A stretch of DNA of 64,000 nt from Cladophialophora immunda (lineage: Eukaryota > Ascomycota > Eurotiomycetes > Chaetothyriales > Herpotrichiellaceae). This document shows, piece after piece, positions 24,074-35,046 of the stretch. The notes below the pieces were generated by a model that was not told the origin of the DNA, made no database searches, and saw nothing but the letters and a program-made list of their open reading frames with translations. The position numbers and the translations under genes are program-made. The stretch is taken from assembly GCF_000835495.1 (NCBI RefSeq), contig NW_015622542.1, positions 1,324,485 through 1,388,484 of the forward strand. Reading direction: 5' to 3'. Every line of letters begins with the position of its first letter. Position 1 is the stretch's first letter.

Positions 24074-25888
24074 ATGAGCACGCCTCGACAGATAGTCTCC
24101 GGCGAAATGCCTTCGTTCCTCTCCTCCGCAGTCCCTTCCTACTCTGCTCGGTCACGGTCGTTGGCTCTGCCGTCCTCCTCGAGCTCGAGGCGAGGTTCAG
24201 CAATTGCTTCGGCGATCGGCCTGCGCAAGAAAAGCGAAATCGATATCGTGCTAAATGGCGAGGCCGACTTTGTCCACTCCTACTCCACATACGACGAGAT
24301 CAAGGGTCGCGTGGACGTCAGGTTCGAGAAGGACACGTCTTTCGACGACCTCAACATCACGTTTGAGGGCAAGAGTTGCACATATGTCGAAAAGATCGCA
24401 ACGACTGCCCCCACAACTGGTCGCACGACAGGGAGACACACATTCTTGAAAGTCCAGCAGCCGATACCCGATAGCCTCCTGCCTGAAAACGGCACCTTCG
24501 AGGCCGGCGTCACCTATTCCATCCCGTTCACCTTTGTGGTCCCCGACAGATTACTGCCCTTTATCTGCTCGCACAAAGCCGACAATGAAGAGATCAGGAA
24601 ACAACATTTACAGCTACCTCCCAGTCTGGGTGACCCCAGCGTCTCCGGCGATGGCCGTACCCTCATGGACGACCTTGCACCGGATATGTCCAAGATTACC
24701 TACAGCATTCGTGCCAGAATCACAAAGTGGAACGCCGTCGGCAAGCTGTTAGAATTAGCCGACAAGTCAGAGCGTATCAGACTTGTGCCTGCGAGAGAAG
24801 AAGCGCCTCCGCTGAACATTGACGAGGCCGAGTCGGACCATGTCATGCGCAAGGAGAAGAGTGTCAAAAAGGGCCTCTTCAAGATCGGTAAGGTTGGCCG
24901 CCTGACGGCCGAGACCACCCAACCCAGAAGCCTGCGTCTTCCACATCCGCAGAAGCGGCAGATAGAGCCCATCTCTTCAATGGCGACCATCAATTTGCGC
25001 TTCGACCCTGCCTCTCCTGACGACGTCCCTCCGCAGCTGGACTCCATCGTCAGCAAACTGAAAGTCTATACATTCTTCGGCGCTGCTCCCTATAGACTCA
25101 TCCCAGAGGCTCGCAAACATGACAACTGGTCTGTTCTGCACGGTATCTATCCAGAAACTGTCTCCTTATCATCGCGCTGTCTGTCGACTGTCTCTTGGGT
25201 CCGCCACGACCCTTCAGAACGTGGGAGCTTCTCTTCATCGGATCTCTCTAGACGACCATCGGGGTACTCAACGACGTCGACGACCTCGATACCTGAACCG
25301 TCGTGCGCCTATGAACTAGGCTCCCCTTTTTACACCGCTAGCCTACCGGTCCCGATCGCACTTCCAACTCCATCTAGCAGCGGTCGACCCAGAGTCTTTG
25401 TACCGACGTTCCATTCGTGCATCGTCTCCAGAACTTACTCTGTCGAGCTGAATATCTCATTTCGTACGCCAGGTGCCAATGTCTCAAGCAGCCATATGAC
25501 CCTCAAGACGCCTATCCAAGTCTCCGCCGAAGCGGGAATTCCGCCGGCTCAAGTCCGTGAAACTGAAGCCGCCATCGCCGCGGAGATCGAACAGCAATTT
25601 GGGCTGTACGAAGCTCGCCAGCTCGAGGAATCCGGCTTGGGCCTGGAAAGCCCGATGTACGAAGAGCCTTCCCCAGCGGCGTTGATCCCTGGCACCAGAC
25701 ACTTGAGTCTTGCGGGCCATTCCGAAGTGGCGTCGTCGTCTTTCACCACACCAGTACTCCACTCGGGTGTCGACGCCGGTGCACCGCCCGAATACCGAGC
25801 CGGTTCTGGCTTCAACACGTTCAGCGCCAGGGACAGGCCAGGAGGACCTAGGACCCAAGCTGTGAGTCTCACTGCTTCCAAAGCATAG
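24074..25888 (+). CDS. arrestin-like trafficking adaptor with PPxY motif
   Basis: This is a 604-residue arrestin-fold protein of the fungal alpha-arrestin type. Such adaptors recruit Rsp5/HulA-class ubiquitin ligases to plasma-membrane transporters. After a Ser-rich N-terminus, an arrestin-N-like domain begins near residue 52 (KSEIDIVLNGEADFVHSYSTYDEIKG) and includes VTYSIPFTFVVPDRLLPF. A second beta-rich domain spans roughly 290-480. The WW-domain-binding motif PPEY is at 571-574, close to the C-terminus. The gene reads as one exon from the first ATG. The last codons include a good donor (GTGAGT at 25861) with an acceptor TTTCCCCAG about 45 bases on, so an alternative C-terminus is possible. 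The partner transporter cannot be inferred from neighbours. Confidence 0.85.
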   Translation: MSTPRQIVSGEMPSFLSSAVPSYSARSRSLALPSSSSSRRGSAIASAIGLRKKSEIDIVLNGEADFVHSYSTYDEIKGRVDVRFEKDTSFDDLNITFEGKSCTYVEKIATTAPTTGRTTGRHTFLKVQQPIPDSLLPENGTFEAGVTYSIPFTFVVPDRLLPFICSHKADNEEIRKQHLQLPPSLGDPSVSGDGRTLMDDLAPDMSKITYSIRARITKWNAVGKLLELADKSERIRLVPAREEAPPLNIDEAESDHVMRKEKSVKKGLFKIGKVGRLTAETTQPRSLRLPHPQKRQIEPISSMATINLRFDPASPDDVPPQLDSIVSKLKVYTFFGAAPYRLIPEARKHDNWSVLHGIYPETVSLSSRCLSTVSWVRHDPSERGSFSSSDLSRRPSGYSTTSTTSIPEPSCAYELGSPFYTASLPVPIALPTPSSSGRPRVFVPTFHSCIVSRTYSVELNISFRTPGANVSSSHMTLKTPIQVSAEAGIPPAQVRETEAAIAAEIEQQFGLYEARQLEESGLGLESPMYEEPSPAALIPGTRHLSLAGHSEVASSSFTTPVLHSGVDAGAPPEYRAGSGFNTFSARDRPGGPRTQAVSLTASKA

Positions 25889-26702
25889 ATTTTGTTATCT
25901 TTCCCCAGTCTCACCATTTCTTCTCTCGAAGATCGCCCCTATTTTGCCCTTCTTTGTGTGACGAAGAGGGGTAGAAGAGAGTGACCAGAAGCTGAGAGAT
26001 ATGTGGAGCTGCAGTCAGATGAAGAAGGGGATGAGACCGAACGAGAAGATGAGAAGCCAACGGCGAGACGAGTTCAACAACGGACGACAGAACCATGGAG
26101 TGATGATCCTTATGCGTGAGAGCAGCGGAGCTTGGCTTGGAACGCCTGAGGGCTCTATTTCAGGAAGCCTTGAACTTCGAATTCCTTCGCTTGTTCAGAT
26201 GACTTACTTTGCAAGCCGTTGCAGGAATATACGTGGGTCTGGCAAAGACGGCCAGGCACGAGATACACAAGACCTCCCTTCCCGCTGGCGGGGCTAGTTA
26301 TTCTCGCACTTTGAGCGACACTACTGAGTCATGGAGACGGACCATCTGTCATCGACGCAAAAGCACGGCCAGGGGGCGATCTTGATATCTTGCCGGGGTT
26401 TATGTTGTTTGAAATCCAGGTTGGATGTCGAGTTTTCCCTCCGGACCTCTGAAAGCATGGCGTTGGCGTTTTGGGGTTTGAATCTGATGGGAATCTGGCC
26501 GACGGTGTGCGATGTGGAAGAAGAATGAAACGGGCATGAATGAACGAGAAAGGAGTCAACTCTCTGAGGATGGGCTCTTTCTAGATGATGGGAAAAGAGG
26601 CAGAGGCCGAACGCGATCTAATGAATTTTGCGCAAGATACCCTCTGTTTGTCTGTGTTATATAGTCCCTTTTGGATAATGATTGTCATCCCTAGCATTGA
26701 CC

Positions 26703-26727
26703 CTCTCTCTCTCTCTCTCTCTCTCTC
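26703..26727. repeat. CT dinucleotide microsatellite
   Basis: About twelve uninterrupted CT units. Confidence 0.8.
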
Positions 26728-27062
26728 GCACGTCCTTTGCTCTTTTTCTGGTGTCATATCTGAATGGCAGAAGCCATCTATAGTCAGCCATGAAGCGGAG
26801 CGTGTTAGGGATGCTTCTTGCTTGGTGCCGTCGAGAATGGTTTGGAGCTCTCTTCCCGATATAGCCATCGTATAAGCATAGCGGAGGAGCATCACATCGG
26901 CTCACGACACGCCACCAACGCTGGCCGGCCTGGCATGGCCGTGCCGGCGGAGTAGTTGTATTCGCCGAAAGCCCAGAATCATATTGACGACGCCCATGTG
27001 CCGCGTTGGATGAACTTCCAGCTCGGAACCGGAGTATCTACTGTAGCTCCGAAGCCTCTATT

Positions 27063-27083
27063 AAAAAAAAGGGGGGGGGGGGG
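27063..27083. repeat. poly-A/poly-G tract
   Basis: Eight A are followed directly by thirteen G. Possible causes are an old insertion junction or slippage; the length may be unreliable. Confidence 0.7.
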
Positions 27084-27473
27084 AATTCTACATAGCAAAA
27101 CCAGTCAACTCCTCCACTGAACGATACTGCTATTGTTATCCCTTTTCAAGAGTCTTGAGGGACTACGCGGGACTAAGTGGCAGTAGGAACGCGAGATGGT
27201 ATAATTCTTAGAGCGTGAGACTCGAACGACCTACAGTCAAGAATCCTCCCCCTCCCCGCGCCAGGTGCCCTCGTCCGGATGCTCCCCACATGCCCCAGGG
27301 CTCGAGGCGGCTGTGGCCAGTTGCGAGGGCGATTCCACGACCTTAGCCACCTCGAGGCGGTAACAAATGAGACGTCCACGGTATCCGTTTTGGCTAATAC
27401 TAACATACTTTAAGTCTACCTGGACGAAATCAACCTATATCTACCCGACTAGATCCGCGAGTTCGTGGGATAG

Positions 27474-27690
27474 GTTAGGTTCTCTACCCCTTCTTAGATA
27501 TGTAGTAACCCCGTCTATAGTCTATGTGTCATAGATAGGACCTCTTGATGATAACGGGTGACGACTATGGCCTCGATTGCTTTCAACCTCTCTATAGTCG
27601 CCACCTGTTGCCAAGAAGAAGTCTTATCTATGATACATAGACCACAGACAGGGTTACTGCATATCTAAGAAGGGGTGGGAGAATTGAATT
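27474..27690. repeat. imperfect inverted repeat (fold-back element)
   Basis: Two arms face each other around a loop of about 21 bases. The best-aligned 84 bases are 27487-27570 and the reverse complement of 27592-27675; similarity fades outward to about 27474 and 27690. Of 84 aligned positions 70 match; 12 of 14 differences are transitions. No ORF or obvious target-site duplication is seen. It could be a decayed MITE or the remnant of a larger inverted duplication. Confidence 0.8.
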
Positions 27691-27849
27691 CTGGTCGACA
27701 GGAAGTAGAGTGCCGATTCTGCCGACATAAAGGGAGCAGTCCTCAGGGGGATATCGCAGCATCAGCCAGAACGGATATATGACCATCTCGGCCTGGAAAT
27801 CGAGCCCCTCGCCGTCGTCATGTTCCCTCCGTTCTCTCATCCGCCTTTC

Positions 27850-28836
27850 CATTTCTTTCTCCCATTCTCCTTTTTCCCCTTTCCTTTTTTCCTTCGTCTT
27901 CTTTCCCTCGTTCTATCCTCCAGTCCCTCCTTTTTCTCTTCCTATTCTCCCCTTCCAAATACACGAGATCAGCATATCGTCGACGCTGATCTTCTTTTCG
28001 GATCCGCACATCCGATTTCCACGTCCCTTTTGGCCCTTTTTAGAAAGGCAATCCAATTCCGAGGCCGTAACATGGCTCTGAGAGTGGCATGGCTTCACGT
28101 CCCATGTGGGATTTTCGATAACCTCGAAGACGGACGTGAATCGCTGCAGTTGGTCCCGGAGCCTGCCGTTTTTCGCTGCCAGCCATTGTTCGAAATTCGG
28201 AGGGAAATTATCTTCTTGCAGCAGGTTTGCCTCCGGGCCCCACGGTGTGCCTGTGTCCTCCGGGTCCATTCTCTCATTCTCATTACTTCCCCTCTCCTTT
28301 TCTTTTCTTCTTTAGCTTCTTCTTCCATTTCTTCTTTAAGGCGATTCTCTTATAGAATACGCTTCTCTTCTTCCAGAGGCCCATGAAATATTTGACCCCG
28401 TGCTCGTCACAGCCACCGTGGAACGGCCCCAGGTTTCAAGTTCCCCTCTTTAATTAGGGCCGGTATCGACTTTTCCCAGTCTTCTTCCTGGGTTCCCTCC
28501 ATGGGACTTTTCCCATGAACTTGTTTCTTCCGGCCGAAGACGCAAGACCCGCAGTCGAGTAGGTCGTCGATTCCGCTCGTAAGGCAGATCTACGGCGCCT
28601 ACTAAGGAGAAATATATATCCCTCCTTTTTCTTTCTCCTCTTTCCTTGTAGTTTCCCCTCTGTTTTTCTGGCATCTCCTTTTTGAGGGGTATTTTCTTGT
28701 TTTTGTGTTGCTTTTTTCCTTTTTCCTTTTTATTAAGAAAACCGTCTTTTCCGCCATTTCTGACGATTTCTTGCTGGACTGTATCGAGCCCGGGGTTCTC
28801 TACCAAGACGTATGTGGTCCAGTAGTTTTGCGTCAA
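27850..28836 (-). other. possible decayed coding sequence, unrecognised
   Basis: Two minus-strand frames here have protein-like wording but no shared intact reading frame. One, 28836-28450, starts MTQNYWTTYVLVENPGLDTV and then becomes very Lys-rich. The other, 28269-27913, has NFPPNFEQWLAAKNGRLRD and FTSVFEVIENPTWDVK. They are separated by stops near 28385-28440. I recognise no family. The plus strand is pyrimidine-rich, so part of the Lys/Glu/Arg composition is trivial. It may be a gene relic or chance. Confidence 0.2.
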
Positions 28837-30538
28837 GCGGACAAATGGCGGCCGCCACCCGTGGAATGAGCCATCTCGTAAAGCTCATAGATGCTCCGCA
28901 TTTTATGACCCAAAATATGCCCTGTGGTCCCTATGAAAGGCTTCAACAAGACCTAAACTCGCGCATTCAGCGGCCTCGTGCTTCGTCAAAGCCAGCCTCA
29001 ATGCGCTCGACGGACCAAGACACAGTGAGAACCACTGCTCGGAGAGCTAGACAAATCCTCTTGCAGCATGGTTTAAAACACCAATTCTTCGGGGCATATG
29101 TTGAGGATGTTGGCATAAGCGGTCCACCTCCAGAAAATTTCCCCACATCTTCTCTTTTCTAGTAGACCTCTAGAATCTTTATACGACGGGATCGGTGCCG
29201 ATGACCGCAAACATATGTCCAGTTGTGGTCCCCTCGATTGGGGTATTCGAGTGTCCAACAACAATAGGCCAGGTGGCAACTAGGGTTTGGGTTGGATCGA
29301 TATTCGAAGGCGTTCCTCGGCGAGACATAACCTTTCTGTGCTCAGATACCAGTAGGTCTTCTGTGTCTTATCGTAGTTGGTCAAAGCTGGCTTGGTCGTT
29401 GGACATGTCTTGAGGCTAGAGTTCCTTAAAACTCGTTCCGTTCTTTTCGATTTGGGGTTTGTTCAACCGTGATCAGCCCAATGCTTCCGGCATTGTGGGA
29501 TCAAATTCAAGCCCCATCGTCTGGTGGACCCCTCGAGTACCGCGGACATCACAGTCGCTGGTTGGGTACCGACGTCAACCACCCAAGCCTAGTAGAGGTG
29601 CATGGACTGTTACTCATCCAGGCGAGCTCAGTTGGTAGATTCAAGAGTTCGAGTATTAGGAGCCTTGGATGGGGAGAGATGCCTTCCCTTGCTCATACAG
29701 TCTATAATGTCGTTGTCCAGCTTAAGGTAGGGGGATCTCTCTGGTTGTGTAACTTGTTTCCCGCATTCGTCGAAGTGTTCTGGTTGTGCTCATCAACAAT
29801 TGAGCCGAGGCAGCGTGCGTACGTTCCTAGACGGTGACAGTGTGGCACCTAGCGGTCTCGATATCAACGTCTTGGTAAAGCTGCGCCCCCATTTGTGTTT
29901 ATGGAATTGTAAGCTCCTGGTGATAGATAATTCAATCAAGGCAGGGGTAAGAGGAATATGGCGTGGGTAACAACTCTCGGTTCTTGACCCAGAGCTGCGT
30001 ATTTGTTGTGTAAATATGTTAGGGACGGGATTTGGTTTCACCTGATAAGGAATCAGGTTACTCACACCCTGCACCACGAGGAGGTACCCGTCCAACGCAG
30101 AGCAGAAAACGCATGAATCGAATCAATACCGACAAACATGACAATCTCGTTTGAAAGAAGGGACATATGCTAATTCCACTCCACTCCAGTCCGAATGAAT
30201 GGATAGATGCCGCATTTCTCTTGTAAGGCGGGCGAGTGGCCATTGGCTCTTGGTCAAGAGAAAGCCCAAGTAACGCCGTGTCTAGTGTCAAGTCGCAACA
30301 GATGTTGTCCTCGATATGGACCAATCGTGCCCTTCAAACATCGCGGCTGGGTGGAAACGCATTCAAGCTTGTATCCGAGCTCGAGGGGCCACCTATGTAA
30401 GGCTTGCTGGGGCCGGGAAAGTTCAGATACTGTCCTGTCGTGGATGGTGGCGAGCGGGAAGTCTGATATCTTGGGTACCACGCAGGACCTTCCGAGAAAC
30501 TGAGAGGGTGCTTGTCCTCCAAATTAGCTGAGCCTTGG
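28837..30538. other. gene-poor region, nothing recognised
   Basis: This is 1.7 kb with only short overlapping ORFs. It lies between the possible relic and the hypothetical gene at 30.5 kb, and I see no motifs. Confidence 0.4.
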
Positions 30539-31183
30539 TCACTGTTGGTTTCTTGATGCATTGCCCTGCAGGCCAGAGCTCGCAGACGCAGCCAGATGGG
30601 TTTTGGGATGGTCCGAGATTTGGGACCGATACATTTGCATTAGTTCTGGAGGCTTATCTACGAGCTGAGAGGTTGGACGAAGGTGCATGCTGTCAACATC
30701 CAAGACGCCTAACCCAGCCGCAATACCGGGCGGTGGTTTCAAATCGGTCAGGCTCTGATATAACCTGGTATCGAGGCTCGGCGAGAAGCCATCCGAAAGG
30801 ATGTTCTGGCCGGGAAGATGGGGTGCGTCGTCGAATTGGACGCGGCAGGTCATGCTTTTGGACTGGGGCTGTCTCCTCGACTGGAGATTGCGAACATTGT
30901 AGGGATCTTGGAGCTTTGGATCGGGGATCTGGTGGTTCACTTTGACGGTGAAGGGATTTGCATGTTGGGCTTTCTCGAGAGTGGCACGGGACGAGAAAAC
31001 GACATCCACCTCTAGCTGCTCAGGATTGCTAGAGACAGACGTGGGACGCGCCTTGAATGAGAGGACAGTGCCGAGGGACTGGAGCTTCTTTAGAACCGCG
31101 GTGGACTCACCCAGAGTCGTTGGTGCTGGGGAGATGACAAGCCGGGCGGTAAGCTGCTGGAGCGGAAGCCTTGTGATAGACAT
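30539..31183 (-). CDS. hypothetical protein, 214 residues
   Basis: This is a single-exon frame from a good ATG. The N-terminal part (residues 1-85) reads like a compact alpha/beta domain: LTARLVISPAPTTLGESTAV, then LKKLQSLGTVLSFKAR, an acidic strand LEVDVVFSSRATLEKA and FTVKVNHQIP. This order of strand-helix-strand with 'shared position' wording suggests an RRM-like fold, but the RNP motifs are not clear. The C-terminal half is polar and probably disordered. I think it is a conserved fungal protein of unknown function, possibly mitochondrial because of the basic, Ser/Leu-rich N-terminus. That localisation and the fold are inference only. The frame could continue through a small C-terminal intron that I have not been able to place. 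Confidence 0.5.
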   Translation of the reverse strand: MSITRLPLQQLTARLVISPAPTTLGESTAVLKKLQSLGTVLSFKARPTSVSSNPEQLEVDVVFSSRATLEKAQHANPFTVKVNHQIPDPKLQDPYNVRNLQSRRQPQSKSMTCRVQFDDAPHLPGQNILSDGFSPSLDTRLYQSLTDLKPPPGIAAGLGVLDVDSMHLRPTSQLVDKPPELMQMYRSQISDHPKTHLAASASSGLQGNASRNQQ

Positions 31184-32667
31184 GAATCTGTTGCCTTTTC
31201 AGCCCGAGAATCGCGTGCTCGAGAGAAGAGAGGAGGGAGAGAGGGAGGAAAAGAGCGGTGGCGGTGGCAGTGGGCGGGGTAGACAGCTCGACAGCTCGAC
31301 AGCTCGACAACTTGGAAACACGACAAAGGGGGGGGGAGCTTTGAGTCTTGAGGGCTGCACATGTGGACAGATTGGGCATGGCGCGGCACGCTAGCCGCAA
31401 CGGCACCGGAAGAACCGCATCGTAGTTATTCCGGGTATTAATCCGAGAGTGCGCACATAACAAGTACTCCGTATACTTGGTAGAGACATGAACTTGATCC
31501 GACTGGCCGAACCCCGAAATGCCTGGGTCGGCTGAGCAAAGAGGCGCCCACTGGACCACTGCAACCAAAGTTCTGGCCCCCCAAAAATAGAGGCCACACC
31601 CAAAGACTTTTGAGCCCACTAGTCCTAGCATCGACGAGTGACCTACGAATACTACCTGACTGTGTAGGGCTTTATGAAGGAGAGAGAAAACTCTTCTTCA
31701 TTGCAGCAACGTTTGCCACAAAGCCACCCGAAACAGTTGGTTGCCAGAAGTGGAAGACTCACCCTGCTTCTGGGGGCGGCCGGGGGTCCAGGCCAAGCAA
31801 GGCAAACTGCGGCCCCCACGCACCAGTGTGTCTCTGCGTGCAGGCCTTGTTGGGCGGCCCTCTGTTTCTTTTTTGCTGGGATTATTCGCTCAGCCCACTG
31901 CTGGCAAACCTCGCAGTGCCCCCCAGCGCCCCCCAGCGCCCCCCGGGGCCTCTCAAACAACGTGCCGGTGCGCCCGTGCATTGGGTGCCTGGCACCTGGG
32001 TCCCTCACGACGTACGGAGTCCCTACAGGAGTTAGAGCTGACGAGATCTACCGAGTGCTGTAACCAGCTGTCTCAATCATCATACTCCTGATCATCCAAA
32101 CTCATCTCCTTACTTCCATCGTTGTATTCATTCGCTTTTTCCTCTCTCGCTCCATTGAATCTTCATCGTCCACTGTCCGAAATACTCGCCAGGTTCAAGT
32201 TGCATCCACCACACGAGTCTATACCAACCAGCTGCTACCGCCTTGGCTCGCCAGCTTCGCCCGCTCCAGACGCCCCTTGGACCAATCCTCGTCTGCCACT
32301 TCCCCCCCTCCTGAGTTTCAGCCGCACCCAGTCACCCCAACTGACAGAACTCTTGCGCTCTTTGATCCAAACCCGAACCCGAACCCTCGAGGCCCATCTC
32401 TTGACCCTCTCTGCCGCCTTCAAAGTCTTTTGCAGTCCCATACCTGTGTGTCACTGCCAGCCTTCTCGATCGACGCCGAAACGTCGCTGAGCCGGACCAC
32501 GACTGAAAAGTTGTGGTAGCCCAGATCAATCAAAAAGGGATTCCACACCAGCTGCGCTGCAAGCCGTCAAAATTCGCGCTCACGAGTCTCGCGCTTCCCT
32601 CCTCGGAGGTCAGCCTGACAACTATCACCCTTTGCCCGGGGGGTATCACCATCGCGAGGGTTATGCG
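31184..32667. promoter_or_regulatory. divergent promoter and ATG-free leader
   Basis: This is the region between the hypothetical gene and the UPF0658 gene. It contains a GCTCGACA triplet-like repeat at about 31279-31304 and a CGCCCCCCAG repeat at about 31917-31945. No ATG occurs on the plus strand between 31675 and 32662. From 32491 onward the plus-strand frame is open and runs into the UPF0658 coding frame. Confidence 0.5.
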
Positions 32668-33870
32668 ATGAACGACTTTGACAAGAGAAGATCAAGATCA
32701 ATCATGTATCGGCCAAATTCAAAATGGACATGGGCCTTCTCCCTCATTGCCCTGATCCAGGCAATGATTATTCTCGGTTTTGAGAGGTACCGCGAGGGTC
32801 GTCTGCTCATGAACCGGGACCAATGCTAACGTATGCTTTCAGTTATGTCTTCGCCCATTTCCAGATTCACCTCGAACGGATCTCCGGCAACCAGACCTCA
32901 TCTCGCACGATTCCCACTTTCTTGACCTTGTATATTTTCGGATTTCTATACCAACTAGTCCTCGTCTGGGACGCTCTGCGAATGAAAAATACCATCCAAG
33001 TCATTGGCCTGGTCATGTACAATGTCGGCCTGCTCATCTATGGCTCCGTCCAGATGGATCAGATCAGGGATGCGATTTTGCAGCTGGCCGAAGATGACTA
33101 CATCCGCAAGAACGTTTGGTCAGATACCGAACCATTTCTGATCGCCATTCCCTGCATTTTGGCGGTCGGGACAGTCCTCTTGGCCGGCTGCGCCTGGAAA
33201 CTGTACGACGAATTCGCCTGGACAATCTACAAACGTATCTCGGCCGATTTGAGGATGAAACGACGCTATCTCCAGTACCAGGTCTACATTGCTTTGCTGA
33301 AGTTCGACTTCTTCTTCTTCCTCGGATTTACTGTCCAATTCGTGGTCATTGTCACCCAGCGACAAATCGAGTTTGCCCTCACTATTGCAGCTATGCCTGT
33401 CACCATTTTTATTCTTCTAGCAGCGGCATGGTTCGTCCGGAAAGAGTCTCTGCTCGGCACGATTGTTGTTATTGTAAGTGTACACCTCCAATTCACAGGT
33501 TTGGCCACCTCCCTAACCTGCTACCTCACAGATACTTTACTTTGGCGGGCTCGCCTATTTCATTTTTAAGATGGTCCGCATGTACTCGCCTGGCTGGGAG
33601 ATCCCTTATCTTCCAGCTCGAAAGGAACTGACCACCTTCGCTGTCTTGACAATCATCCTGATCCTTGTCACCATTGTGTACGCCTGCATTTGTGCACACA
33701 ACTACAACAAGGGACTAAAACCCTATGTCAACAAACCACAGAACATCGAGGACGACGAGAAGCCCATGAGTGGCAGCGCTTATGCTCCATTCGCCACTGA
33801 GATGGAACCATCTGGCAGTGGAAAACTCCCCGCGCCAAGGCCTGTTGCCAACCGGATGGAAATTGATTAA
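32668..33870 (+). CDS. UPF0658 Golgi membrane protein, 3 exons
   Basis: This is a multi-pass membrane protein of the fungal UPF0658 family, placed in the Golgi in fission yeast; its activity is unknown. From the first in-frame ATG, exons are 32668-32786, 32843-33473 and 33532-33870. The protein starts MNDFDKRRSRSIMYRPNSKWTW and has about seven helices, including FSLIALIQAMIILGFE, FLTLYIFGFLYQLVLVW, VIGLVMYNVGLLIYG, FLIAIPCILAVGTVLLAG, FDFFFFLGFTVQFVVIV and FAVLTIILILVTIVYACI, then an acidic cytosolic tail. Introns have GTACCG/GCTAACG/TTTCAG and GTAAGT/CTAACC/CACAG. The frame is open upstream to 32491 and encodes a protein-like extension (ALQAVKIRAHESRASLLGGQ) with no ATG, so the true start is uncertain. 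Confidence 0.88.
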
Positions 33871-34667
33871 ATGAGATGCCAAAAGCAGTATCTGTTCTTT
33901 TGTTGAGGATACCATGTAGCGGGCGTTTTCAATGGATGGCTCGGGACTATCTTTCGACCATGTGCTCGAACTTTTTTTCCCTCTCTTTTTATCTCATGAG
34001 GAGTTGCAGCCCGGCATTGGCTGAATGAAGGATATACCTTGGAAACCAGGCACGAATCGGATATGGGTATGTGAATGTACTGTAAATGCGCCAGTGGGAC
34101 AGGGGCAGGTGAAGGTGGGAGGCGGTTTTGTTGCGGTCTCTACAATGAGTACATGTACCGCCTTTGGTTGGCCATGTTGTATACGGAGTCCACCCAGGCG
34201 AATCCAGTACCCTGCTCCACCGCGCTGTATACCCAAATAACGTACCAGAATAACGTTTTCCTTTCGATTGGGGCAGGTCTTCTGGGGGCGGTGCTTGTTG
34301 TAGTCATTTCCTGGCGCGGAGAACGAGCCTCGATGTTTGGTATCTATAGTTTCTCCTCGATTACTACTTGCACATCAACACCTACTTCGTCCGGCGCTCC
34401 CATCTCTCCCCGGCCTTTTCCTAGGGTCGGGATTGCAACTCAGCCCCCGGCTCAGCCTTTGTAGTGGAGCGGAGAAGACACAAGCAGGGAGAATGAAGCC
34501 CGCTTACAGCACATCACAGCGCTCGGGAGAATTCTCTGATTGATCGACCGGATGAATGAAACGGGATCCGCCGCTGCAACAAGAAAAGACTGACTACCTT
34601 CCTATGGAATGTACCGACCAGCGCCGTAGGAAAGATGAGGTTCGTTCTGCCATTCATTGAACCCTCC

Positions 34668-34698
<31 letters not shown>

Positions 34699-35046
34699 AT
34701 CTGAGCCCGAGCCCGAGCCTCGCTACGTAGCACTCATCAGCCATGCCTGGCGCAGCAGAGGAGCTAGCACGCGTGTGTTGCCCGTCGTGCAGCGCTCCCA
34801 GGACGTTTCGTCATCTTCGACCATCAACCCACGCTCTCCCCTCTGTGTTCCCCTCTCGATTTCCCGAACTGCACTGCACGCGCACAGCACCGATCCCAAA
34901 GATAGCCGGAGGCAGCAAGCGTGGGGAGAAGACACCGATAAGGAGAAAAAGGGATAGAATGAGGGAAAAAAAAAACCGTCTCGTCTCTATCAGTCGGTCA
35001 GGCAGGACCCAAAACCAAACTCTCCCCGCCCCCTTTCTCTCTCGAT
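33871..35046. other. intergenic, hexanucleotide repeat
   Basis: These are convergent 3' flanks of the UPF0658 and F-box genes, with no recognised gene. A GAGCCT-type repeat at 34669-34722 is the only structure. Confidence 0.45.
34669..34722. repeat. GAGCCT hexanucleotide repeat, degenerate at one end
   Basis: About five perfect CTGAGC units grade into CTGAAT and CCGAGC variants toward the right end. Both strands are stop-poor here, which creates a spurious short ORF on the minus strand. Confidence 0.75.

Larger units (their letters stand above)
25889..27473. other. gene-poor region with simple repeats
   Basis: This is the first part of a 4.6-kb stretch without a confident gene. It includes a CT microsatellite (26703-26727) and an A8-G13 run (27063-27083). 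ORFs are short and show no domains. Confidence 0.45.

Noticed and set aside
27201..27245. Minus-strand GTTCGAGT suggesting a tRNA
   Set aside because: No complementary stem around it and no cloverleaf in the preceding 70 bases.
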